Below, in pieces: positions 27,231 through 35,286 of a DNA stretch of 64,000 nucleotides (position 1 is its first letter; each line of letters begins with the position of its first letter). The stretch covers positions 124,001 to 188,000 of the forward strand of contig NZ_JACVHC010000005.1 in assembly GCF_017976235.1 (NCBI RefSeq). The letters are read 5' to 3'. Source of the DNA: Pseudomonas anatoliensis. GTDB taxonomy: Bacteria; Pseudomonadota; Gammaproteobacteria; Pseudomonadales; Pseudomonadaceae. The notes below the pieces were generated by a model, which was not told the DNA's origin, ran no database searches, and saw only the letters and a program-made list of their open reading frames with translations. The position numbers were made by a program, and so were the translations under genes.

Positions 27231-27818
27231 ATGTCTCTCACATCCGTTTGTGTATTTTGCGGTGCCAACGCCGGCACTGACCCAGCCTATACCGAAGCCG
27301 CCGTGGCCCTTGGTCGCGCATTGGCCGAGCGCAAGTTGACGCTGGTCTATGGCGGCGGCGCCGTCGGTTTGATGGGCATCGTTGCCGATGCCGCACTGGC
27401 CGCCGGTGGCGAGGTGATCGGCATCATCCCGCAGAGCCTGATGGACAAGGAAATCGGTCACAAAAGCCTGACGCGTCTGGAAGTGGTCGACGGCATGCAC
27501 GCCCGCAAGGCGCGGATGGCCGAACTCAGCGATGCATTTATCGCGCTGCCCGGTGGCCTCGGCACCCTGGAAGAACTGTTCGAAGTCTGGACCTGGGGCC
27601 AGCTCGGCTACCACGGCAAGCCGTTGGGCCTGCTGGAAGTGAACGGTTTCTACAGCAAACTCACTGCTTTTCTTGACCATATCGTCGGCGAAGGCTTCGT
27701 TCGCGGGCCACACCGTGACATGCTGCAAGTGAGCGAATCGCCGCAAACGCTGCTCGACGCCCTGGATAACTGGAAGCCGACCGTCACGCCAAAGTGGGTC
27801 GACCAAAAACCCGGCTAA
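27231..27818 (+). CDS. LOG-family protein (cytokinin riboside 5'-monophosphate phosphoribohydrolase-like)
   Basis: A 195-residue Rossmann-fold protein of the TIGR00730 family. It begins SLTSVCVFCGANAGTDPAY, has the phosphate-binding GGGAVGLMGIVADAAL, a conserved MHARKARMAE and the signature PGGLGTLEELFEVWTWGQLG. LOG proteins release bases from nucleoside 5'-monophosphates; in bacteria they act on AMP and, with isopentenylated substrates, yield cytokinins. Start: GGAGAAAGGC before the ATG. A small charged-protein gene follows 68 bases later. Confidence 0.9.
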   Translation: MSLTSVCVFCGANAGTDPAYTEAAVALGRALAERKLTLVYGGGAVGLMGIVADAALAAGGEVIGIIPQSLMDKEIGHKSLTRLEVVDGMHARKARMAELSDAFIALPGGLGTLEELFEVWTWGQLGYHGKPLGLLEVNGFYSKLTAFLDHIVGEGFVRGPHRDMLQVSESPQTLLDALDNWKPTVTPKWVDQKPG

Positions 27819-27886
27819 CTGCCGGGCACCGATACAGGGCAGAATATGCGCCGCTCAACCTCACCTTCGACCCAAGAGGATCGCCC

Positions 27887-28084
27887 ATGGCCAAACCCAA
27901 TTACTCCTTCGCCAAACGTCAACGAGACCTGGAAAAGGAAAAGAAGAAAGAGGAAAAGCTTCAGCGCAAGAAACAAGTAGCTGAAGAAGCGGCACTGAAC
28001 CCTGACGGTGAAGTGGCGACAGACGACGCTGTAGATGCAGAAACACAAGCAGATGCACCGAAAGAGCAGGCGCCTGACGCCTGA
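27887..28084 (+). CDS. Small highly charged protein of unknown function
   Basis: A 65-residue protein. Residues 8-32 are dense in Lys, Arg and Glu (RQRDLEKEKKKEEKLQRKKQ) and would form a single charged helix; the C-terminal half is acidic and rich in Ala, Asp and Glu. AAGAGGATC precedes the ATG. A gene of this kind follows the LOG gene in other pseudomonads as I recall, which supports it as real. I do not recognise a function. Confidence 0.75.
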   Translation: MAKPNYSFAKRQRDLEKEKKKEEKLQRKKQVAEEAALNPDGEVATDDAVDAETQADAPKEQAPDA

Positions 28085-28118
28085 TTGATTGCTTGATCCG
28101 CTCCCTCAGGGAGCGATC

Positions 28119-28242
28119 TGTGGCGAGGGGATTTATCCCCGTTGGGTCGCGAAGCGGCCCCCCTGCGTCCCGCCAATCCGATTGAGTTGTCTGGACTGGG
28201 CGACTGCTTCGCAGCCGAACGGGGATAAATCCCCTCGCCACA
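28119..28242. repeat. Inverted REP-like pair, family A, long spacer
   Basis: TGTGGCGAGGGGATTTATCC and its inverted copy are separated by about 80 bases that include GCGACTGCTTCGCAGCCG, the same inner hairpin as in the copy at 23963. Confidence 0.86.
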
Positions 28243-28266
28243 AAAGCTCCCCACAATAAAACGTCC

Positions 28267-29157
28267 TTACTCGACTGGCATCACCGTGACCCGCACTTCC
28301 GGATCATGGCTTCCCCCGCCCAGAATCACCCCGCGCAACGGCGACACATCAGAAAAATCCCGTCCCCATGCCAAAGTGATGTGCTCCAGCGCCGGCTGCA
28401 CATTGTTGGTCGGATCAAAATCCACCCAGCCCAGCACCGGACAAAACACCGAAACCCAGGCATGCGACGCATCGGCGCCGATCAACCGTGGCTGCCCTGG
28501 TGGCGGCTGAGTCAGCAGGTAGCCGCTGATATAACGTGCCGCCAGGCCTCTTGAGCGTACACAGGCCAGCATCAGGTGCGCGAAGTCCTGACAGACCCCA
28601 CGACGGCGCTCAAGCACTTCCACGAGCGGCGTCGCCACTTGGGTAGCTTCGGCATCAAAGGTGAATTCACTGAAAATCTTCTGCATCAAGGCCTGCACGC
28701 CCAACAGCAACGGCTGACCCGGTGGAAAACAGCTGTGCGAGAACTCGACGAAACTGCGTTTCAAATGCACGTACGGTGACTGGAAACGATAACGGCAAGC
28801 CTCAAGCAATTCGGCAGGTAGTGGCTGGCTGCTGTAGGTCAGTGCATTGCGCGTCAGCTCCCACGCCGGAGACTGATTGAAATCGAGCGACGGTCGCGCC
28901 AGCACTTCAACGGTAAGCCGGGCGTTGACCTGCAACTCATCGTGCGGTCGCTCAAACGCCAGCCGCGTCAGCGGATTGCCGAACACATCCAGCTCATCGC
29001 GTCGTGCCGATGGTTGTGGGCTGATCAGCAATTGTTGTTCAGTGCAGCGCTGCCAACTGCACTCACGCGGCCACAGGTGTGCCAACTGCTGCGCCAGCGA
29101 GACCGGGCTGTCGTAGTGATAACAGGTGTCGTGGAAGATCTGGTAATGCGCGCTCAT
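28267..29157 (-). CDS. Transglutaminase-like protein (cysteine peptidase fold)
   Basis: A 296-residue protein with an N-terminal beta domain (residues 1-85, YQIFHDTCYHYDSPVSLAQQ) and a transglutaminase-like core. The catalytic Cys lies in RRGVCQDFAHLMLACVRSRGLAARYISGYL, the His in GADASHAWVSVFCP and the Asp in GWVDFDPTNN. Such proteins hydrolyse or form amide bonds in peptides. Its start overlaps the stop of the upstream ATP-grasp gene, so the two are coupled, and the locus also holds a larger transglutaminase-DUF2126 protein. The joint substrate is unknown. Confidence 0.88.
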   Translation of the reverse strand: MSAHYQIFHDTCYHYDSPVSLAQQLAHLWPRECSWQRCTEQQLLISPQPSARRDELDVFGNPLTRLAFERPHDELQVNARLTVEVLARPSLDFNQSPAWELTRNALTYSSQPLPAELLEACRYRFQSPYVHLKRSFVEFSHSCFPPGQPLLLGVQALMQKIFSEFTFDAEATQVATPLVEVLERRRGVCQDFAHLMLACVRSRGLAARYISGYLLTQPPPGQPRLIGADASHAWVSVFCPVLGWVDFDPTNNVQPALEHITLAWGRDFSDVSPLRGVILGGGSHDPEVRVTVMPVE

Positions 29158-31643
29158 CAGACGGACACCGTGCGCTGGCTGACATCATCGACATGGGCGA
29201 AATGGCGCAGGGCCAGTCGATCCGAGACTTGCCCGCTGGCTTCGGCGATCTCTTGCAGCAGATCCGCCAGACCATCGAGCGCTGCGCGTACGCTGGATTC
29301 ACCGAACAGCGGGTTCTCCAGACAGCCCAGATCAAATCGTGCCAATCGTTCGACCAGTTGCGGCAGTCCGGCCTCGCGTGGCACACCGAAATCATCGTTC
29401 AGGCGTTTCAACGTGCGAGTCACCAGTTTCAACTGGAACAACACCGCGTGTGGGTTCTGTTCATCGAGCAACAGCAGGTCGAGCACCGGGATCAACTGCG
29501 CCACCGCCAGATAACGTGAGCGGTAAGTGATGCTGCTGTTGCCTAATTCCAGCAACCACTCAAGCCCGGCCTGATCGAACGCACCGGCGCCACGCAGAAA
29601 CCCCGCCAGACTGCTGCTGAGGAATTGCAGCCGTTCGATACGCCGGCCGATCATCAGGAAGCGCCAGCCTTCGTCTCGGGTCATGTCGTCCAACGCGAAA
29701 CCTGACAGCGCTGCCAGCGACATCACCAGACGGTTGAGAAAATCCAGCAACTCGCCAAAATCCGGCTCGTCGGTCTCCAGCTCCAGCGCTTCACGCTGCA
29801 ACTCGACCAGCGCCTGCCAGTTTTCCCGTGAGAGCTTGCCGCGCACCTGCGAAGCCGCCCACTGCAAGCGTTGCAGGTTGGAGCGCAGGCTGAACGACCA
29901 GTCTTCGCCGAGCAGCGCAGCCAGCAAACGCTCCGGTAGTTCACCTTCGTCCGGCAACAGCGACAGTCGCTCGCCGAGATCGACCGCGGCTTGCAGCGCT
30001 TGCGGGTCGTCGCCGTCGACATACCGCGCGAGCATGATTCGCAGCAGCCGCGCACTGTCGTCGCAACGCTCGCAGTAACGGCCGAACCAGAACAGGTTTT
30101 CCACCACCCGCGACGGCAGATAAGGATCACGCCTGACCAGATCGTGCACGCCGACGTTGCGCTGGGTCTTCCACTGTTCGCCGCTCGGCGGACGATCACC
30201 CAGCACCCAGGTGTCCTTGCTCGCCCCGCCGCGCTGCATCGACACCACTTCGGCGTCAGCCTCGGCCGCCACCCGGGTCAGCCCGCCCGGTAGCACTCGA
30301 TAGCCGTCACGGCTGGCCGCCGCGTACACACGCATACCGATCGCCCGGGGTTGCAACTGACCGTCTTCGGCTTGCCAGATTGGCGCCTGGGAGAGCTGCG
30401 CCAATTCTTGCGCAACATAGGCGTAAGGGCGCGCCTGCATGCGCTCCGCGAGGGATTGGCGCTGCTTTTCACTCAGATCGCGGCCAAATACCGGCGCGAA
30501 GCTTTGTGAAGGAAAGGCCGGTTTTATCAACAGTTCAGGGAGTTTTTCCAGCGCCTGGGCCAACACCGGCGCTTCACCGCACCACCACGTTGCGATGGAC
30601 GGCAGGATCAGTTCTTCGCCAAACAGGAATTGGTTGATCCTCGGCAGAAAACCCAGCAAACCCGGCGACTCCAGCACGCCGCTGCCCAGCGCATTGGCGA
30701 CCAGCACCCGCCCCTGTCGCACCGCCTCAAGCAGACCGGGAACGCCGAGTGCCGAGTCCGTGCGCAGCTCCAGCGGATCGCAGAAGTCGTCGTCGAGCCG
30801 CCGCATGATCGCGTGCACCCGGCGCAAGCCGCTGAGGGTTTTCAGGTAGACGGTGGCATCGCGCACTGTGAGGTCGCCGCCCTCCACCAATGGATAACCG
30901 AGCTGACGCGCCAGATAGAGGTGTTCGAAATAGCTTTCGTTGAACCGCCCCGGCGTCAGCAACACCACCAGCGGCGCCTCGTCATCAGTGGGCGCCTGGC
31001 GGGCCAGTGTTTCCTGCAACGTACGGAAGAAACCGGCCAGATGCTGCACCTTCAGATCACGGTACAACTCGGGGAAGGCGCGGGACACGATGGTGCGGTT
31101 TTCCAAGGCGTAACCGGCACCCGAAGGTGCCTGCGTGCGATCTGCCGTCACCCACCAGCGCCCGTCCGGCGTGCGCGCCAGATCAACCGCGTATAGATGC
31201 AGAAAAGCACTGTCCGGCGGCACAATGCCCTGACACGGCCAGAGAAAATTGTTGTGGCCGAATACCAGCTCCGCCGGCAGCAAACCTTCGCTGATCAAGC
31301 GCTGAGGCCCATACAAATCGGCCAGCACGGCATTGAGCAATCGTGCTCGCTGGCTGATCCCGGCCGACAATTGCTGCCACTCATCCGCCGCAATCACATG
31401 CGGCAGCAAGTCCAGCTCCCATGGACGATCCGCGCCTTTGGGATCGGCATAGACGTTGTAGGTGACGCCGTTTTCCTGAATCTGCCGGGCCAGCAATGCC
31501 TGCCGCTGCACCAGTTGCGCCGGTGTGCTGCGCTGCAATTGGTCGAACAGCCGTTGCCAATGCGGGCGCACCGCACCGCTGGCATCCAGCAGTTCGTGAT
31601 AAGTGCCCGCCGTCAGCGGGTAGCGGTCTAGCAGGTCAGGCAT
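29157..31643 (-). CDS. Circularly permuted ATP-grasp fused to an alpha-E domain
   Basis: An 828-residue protein. Residues 1 to about 480 are the circularly permuted ATP-grasp type 2 domain, with ENGVTYNVYADPKGADRPWELDLLPHVI, the nucleotide-site segments VVLLTPGRFNESYFEHLYLA and RLDDDFCDPLELR, and LLIKPAFPSQSFAPVFG. Residues about 510-825 are the helical alpha-E domain, starting VENLFWFGRYCERCDDSARLLRIMLARY. ATP-grasp enzymes ligate carboxylates to amines through acyl phosphates, and this family is predicted to make peptide bonds. An in-frame TTG seven codons upstream is possible but the ATG fits better. Confidence 0.88.
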   Translation of the reverse strand: MPDLLDRYPLTAGTYHELLDASGAVRPHWQRLFDQLQRSTPAQLVQRQALLARQIQENGVTYNVYADPKGADRPWELDLLPHVIAADEWQQLSAGISQRARLLNAVLADLYGPQRLISEGLLPAELVFGHNNFLWPCQGIVPPDSAFLHLYAVDLARTPDGRWWVTADRTQAPSGAGYALENRTIVSRAFPELYRDLKVQHLAGFFRTLQETLARQAPTDDEAPLVVLLTPGRFNESYFEHLYLARQLGYPLVEGGDLTVRDATVYLKTLSGLRRVHAIMRRLDDDFCDPLELRTDSALGVPGLLEAVRQGRVLVANALGSGVLESPGLLGFLPRINQFLFGEELILPSIATWWCGEAPVLAQALEKLPELLIKPAFPSQSFAPVFGRDLSEKQRQSLAERMQARPYAYVAQELAQLSQAPIWQAEDGQLQPRAIGMRVYAAASRDGYRVLPGGLTRVAAEADAEVVSMQRGGASKDTWVLGDRPPSGEQWKTQRNVGVHDLVRRDPYLPSRVVENLFWFGRYCERCDDSARLLRIMLARYVDGDDPQALQAAVDLGERLSLLPDEGELPERLLAALLGEDWSFSLRSNLQRLQWAASQVRGKLSRENWQALVELQREALELETDEPDFGELLDFLNRLVMSLAALSGFALDDMTRDEGWRFLMIGRRIERLQFLSSSLAGFLRGAGAFDQAGLEWLLELGNSSITYRSRYLAVAQLIPVLDLLLLDEQNPHAVLFQLKLVTRTLKRLNDDFGVPREAGLPQLVERLARFDLGCLENPLFGESSVRAALDGLADLLQEIAEASGQVSDRLALRHFAHVDDVSQRTVSV

Positions 31644-31731
31644 GGAAAGCTCGGCAGACAGCAAGGAAAGGTCAGACTAACGCAGGCAGATGACGCCCGG
31701 ATAGACGAAAAATCCGGGCGCTGCGTACGAT

Positions 31732-34700
31732 TCAGAAACGGCGCAAATCGATTGTCATCGGTAGCTCGTCGTTTATTTCCACATTCGGTATAGGAAGTTT
31801 CCCCGGCGTATGTCCGATGCGGAAGAAACGCGCCATGCGCCGGCTCTCCGCTTCGTTGGCGTTGACCGGTAGCGTCTCGTAATTGCGCCCACCCGGATGC
31901 GCCACGTGGTACTGGCAGCCGCCCAGCGAGCGCGCCATCCACGTATCGAGCAAGTCGAACACCAGCGGCGCGTGCACCGGGATATTCGGTTGCAGGCAGT
32001 TGGCCGGTTGCCAGGCGCGATAACGCACACCCGCGACAAACTCGCCGACTCGCCCGGTCGGATGCAATGGCACCGCGATGCCGTTGCAGGTCAGCAGGTA
32101 GCGTTGCGGTGGCAGGCCTTTGAGCTTGACCTGCAAGCGCTCCAACGATGAATCGACGTAACGTACCGTGCCGCCCGCCGTGCCCTCTTCACCCAGCACA
32201 TGCCACGGCTCAAGGGCCTGACGCAGTTCCAGTTCGATACCGTTGACCGCGTAATCGCCAACCTTGGGAAAACGAAACTCCAGATGCGCCGCGAACCACT
32301 CGGCCCGCAGCGGATAACCGGCACTGTTGAGTTCAACAATGACGTCGGCGAAATCCTGTTCGATGAAGTGCGGCAACAGGAACCGATCGTGCAGTTCAGT
32401 GCCCCAGCGCGCCAGTTTCGGCGGCGCATACGGCTCGCGCCAGAAACGTGCGACCAGCGCCCGCAGTAACAATTGCTGGGCCAGGCTCATGCGCGCGTGC
32501 GGCGGCATTTCAAAGGCGCGCAGCTCCAGCAAGCCGAGGCGCCCGGTGGCGCCGTCCGGTGAATAGAGCTTGTCGATGCAGAACTCTGCGCGATGGGTGT
32601 TGCCGGTGACATCGATCAGCAAGTTGCGCAGCAATCGATCCACCAGCCACGGCGCGCACTCCTCGCCCGGCTCCGGCATCTGCGCGAAGGCAATTTCCAG
32701 TTCATACAAGGCGTCGTTACGCGCCTCATCGACTCGCGGCGCCTGGGACGTCGGACCGATGAACAAGCCGGAAAACAGATAGGACAGCGACGGATGGTTG
32801 TGCCAGTAGCTGATCAGGCTGCGCAGCAGATCCGGACGCCGCAGAAACGGCGAATCGGCCGGCGTCGCGCCACCGAGGACGAAGTGGTTGCCGCCGCCAG
32901 TGCCGGTATGGCGCCCGTCGATCATGAATTTTTCGGTGGTCAGTCGGGTTTGCCGCGCTTCTTCATAGAGAAACTCGGTGCGCTCGACCAACTCGTCCCA
33001 GGTCGCCGACGGCTGCACGTTGACCTCGATCACGCCCGGGTCCGGGGTGATGCGGAAATTGCTCAGGCGCGGATCGCTCGGCGGCTCGTAGCCCTCCAGC
33101 AGCACCGGGCAGTGCAGCTCTTCGGCGGTGGCTTCGATGGCTGCGACCAACTCCAGATAGTCCTCGACCCGCTCCAGCGGCGGCATGAACAGGTACAAGC
33201 GCCCTTCTCGTGCTTCAGCGCAGAACGCGGTGCGGGTCAGCCAGTCGGCGGATTCGTCGATTTTCGGTTGGCGCTCGTCAGCCGTGGCCGGTTCGCCGTG
33301 ACTGTTGAGTTGCGCAGTCTGCGGTAGCTCCGGGAAGTCCTGGTTTGGGTCCTGCGGATGGATAAACGGATACTCGGCCGCTTTCACCCAAGGCTGCGCA
33401 CCCAACGGCAAACGATAGCCCAGCGGCGAGTCGCCCGGCACCAGCCGGCAATGTTCATCGCGCAGATACCAGCGCCCGCTCTGCCATTGATCGCCCTTGG
33501 CGGTACGCGCCAGCGGCAGTACCTGGCCGATGACTTTATCGAGTCCCTGATTGAAGACTTTGCGCAGCCGCGCACGCTCCAGCGGTTCTTCCAGACGCGA
33601 GTCTTCGGCGCTGACGTTGCTCGGCAAAGTTCCTTCACGCCAGAGGTAATAGAAATTGTCCTCGTAGGCCGGGAACACAAATCGCGTGGGAATTTTCAGG
33701 CGTTCGGCGACACTCGCCAGAAAGCGCCCGGCGAGTTCACCATCGGCGCGGTAATCCTGCTGCTCGTCGGCGATTAGCGCGTCGTTTTGCCAGATCGCCA
33801 CACCGTCGCGGCGCCAATAGCAATTGAGCGACCAGCGCGGCAGTTGCTCACCGGGGTACCACTTGCCCTGGCCGAAATGCACCAGACCTTTCGGCGCGTA
33901 ATGCTTGCGCATGCGCTGGAACAACTCGGCGGAGAGCCGACGCTTGTCCTCGCCGAGAGCGGCGGTGTTCCATTCGGCGCCGTCCGGGTCATCGATGGAA
34001 ACGAAGGTCGGTTCGCCGCCCATGGTCAGGCGCACGTCGCCCTCCAGCAGGTCGGCATCGATCTGCCGGCCCAGCGCCTGAATCGCCAGCCATTGCTCGT
34101 CGGTGTAGGGCTTGGTGACCCTTGGCGCTTCCCAGATTCGCTCAACCGACATTTCGTGGCTGAACTGCGTCTCGCAGGGTTCGACCATGCCGCTGATCGG
34201 TGCCGCCGAGGACGGATCGGGACTACAGGCCAACGGGATATGCCCTTCACCGGCGAACAGCCCTGACGTGGCATCGAGGCCGATCCAGCCGGCGCCCGGC
34301 AAATACACTTCGCACCAGGCATGCAGATCGGTGAAATCCACCTCGGTGCCGGATGGCCCGTCGAGACTTTTCACGTCGGCGGTCAGTTGAATCAGGTAAC
34401 CGGAGACAAACCGCGCCGCCAGTCCGAGGTTGCGCAGCAATTGCACCAGCAGCCATGCAGAGTCGCGGCACGATCCAGAGGCCTGTTCGAGGGTGTGCTC
34501 CGGGGTTTGCACGCCCGGCTCCATGCGAATCAGGTAATTGATGTCTTCGCTCAGACGCTGGTTAATCGCGACCAGAAAGTCCACAGCGGGCAGCGGCGTA
34601 CGGTCGATGCCGTCGAGATAGGCTTTGAATGCCGGCGTCAGCGGCAAGGTTTCGAGGTACGGCGCCAACTCCTTGCGCTCATCGGCGGCATAGGCGAAGG

Positions 34701-35007
34701 GGATTTTCTCGGCGTAGGGTTCGAGGAAGAAGTCGAACGGGTTGAACACCGCCATTTCCGCCAACAGGTCGACTTCAATGCGCAGTTCGTCGGTTTTCTC
34801 CGGGAACACCAACCGGGCGAGGTAGTTGCCCTGTGGGTCCTGCTGCCAGTTGATGAAGTGCTGCTCGGGCGAGACTTTCAGCGCATACGAGAGAATCCGC
34901 GTGCGGCTGTGGGCAGCCGGGCGCAGGCGAACGATCTGCGGGCCGAGTTCGACAGCGCGGTCGTAGCGGTAATGTGTGACGTGATGCAATGCGACATGAA
35001 TCGACAC
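31732..35007 (-). CDS. Large transglutaminase-like / DUF2126 protein
   Basis: A 1091-residue protein. Residues 1 to about 290 repeat the beta plus transglutaminase layout (VALHHVTHYRYDRAVELGPQ; Cys in QASGSCRDSAWLLVQLLRNLG; His in DFTDLHAWCEVYLPG; Asp in GLDATSGL). The remaining 800 residues are DUF2126, with GEPTFVSIDDPDGAEWN, HFGQGKWYPGEQLPRWSLNCYWR, DGRHTGTGGGNHFVLGGATP and HPGGRNYETLPVNANEAESRR. DUF2126 resembles glutamine-synthetase-type amidoligases in its conserved acidic and Gly-rich motifs. It is the first gene of the three-gene locus, 88 bases before the ATP-grasp gene. Confidence 0.9.
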   Translation of the reverse strand: MSIHVALHHVTHYRYDRAVELGPQIVRLRPAAHSRTRILSYALKVSPEQHFINWQQDPQGNYLARLVFPEKTDELRIEVDLLAEMAVFNPFDFFLEPYAEKIPFAYAADERKELAPYLETLPLTPAFKAYLDGIDRTPLPAVDFLVAINQRLSEDINYLIRMEPGVQTPEHTLEQASGSCRDSAWLLVQLLRNLGLAARFVSGYLIQLTADVKSLDGPSGTEVDFTDLHAWCEVYLPGAGWIGLDATSGLFAGEGHIPLACSPDPSSAAPISGMVEPCETQFSHEMSVERIWEAPRVTKPYTDEQWLAIQALGRQIDADLLEGDVRLTMGGEPTFVSIDDPDGAEWNTAALGEDKRRLSAELFQRMRKHYAPKGLVHFGQGKWYPGEQLPRWSLNCYWRRDGVAIWQNDALIADEQQDYRADGELAGRFLASVAERLKIPTRFVFPAYEDNFYYLWREGTLPSNVSAEDSRLEEPLERARLRKVFNQGLDKVIGQVLPLARTAKGDQWQSGRWYLRDEHCRLVPGDSPLGYRLPLGAQPWVKAAEYPFIHPQDPNQDFPELPQTAQLNSHGEPATADERQPKIDESADWLTRTAFCAEAREGRLYLFMPPLERVEDYLELVAAIEATAEELHCPVLLEGYEPPSDPRLSNFRITPDPGVIEVNVQPSATWDELVERTEFLYEEARQTRLTTEKFMIDGRHTGTGGGNHFVLGGATPADSPFLRRPDLLRSLISYWHNHPSLSYLFSGLFIGPTSQAPRVDEARNDALYELEIAFAQMPEPGEECAPWLVDRLLRNLLIDVTGNTHRAEFCIDKLYSPDGATGRLGLLELRAFEMPPHARMSLAQQLLLRALVARFWREPYAPPKLARWGTELHDRFLLPHFIEQDFADVIVELNSAGYPLRAEWFAAHLEFRFPKVGDYAVNGIELELRQALEPWHVLGEEGTAGGTVRYVDSSLERLQVKLKGLPPQRYLLTCNGIAVPLHPTGRVGEFVAGVRYRAWQPANCLQPNIPVHAPLVFDLLDTWMARSLGGCQYHVAHPGGRNYETLPVNANEAESRRMARFFRIGHTPGKLPIPNVEINDELPMTIDLRRF

Positions 35008-35164
35008 GGCGTGCCTCCTGCGAGCCCTAAGCGTATTCGAAAGCGCGCAAGACTTATGCCATGCACAGGCTCGGGCGCTTTTGCGGAATGCTCAGGGCAG
35101 TACAGCACCAAAATCGGGCGATGCGAGGAAATGGTTTGGCGAAGTTGCGCCTAATTGTGGCGAA

Positions 35165-35249
35165 GATCAAAAGATCGCAGCCTGCGGCAGCTCCTGCAGG
35201 GAAACGCGAATCCCACTGTAGAAGCTGCCGCAGGCTGCGATCTTTTGAC
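35165..35249. repeat. Inverted repeat pair, family B
   Basis: GATCAAAAGATCGCAGCCTG and its inverted copy, with GTAGAAGC in place of GTAGGAGC on the right. It is the last copy before a stretch of about 17.6 kb without any. Confidence 0.85.
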
Positions 35250-35251
35250 TC

Positions 35252-35283
35252 AAAAAAAAACGCCAACCCGAAGGTTGGCGTTC
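35252..35283 (-). terminator. Terminator after ygiQ
   Basis: On the minus strand AACGCCAACC pairs with GGTTGGCGTT around TTCG and runs into nine T residues. It begins just past the ygiQ stop codon. Confidence 0.9.
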
Positions 35284-35286
35284 TGT

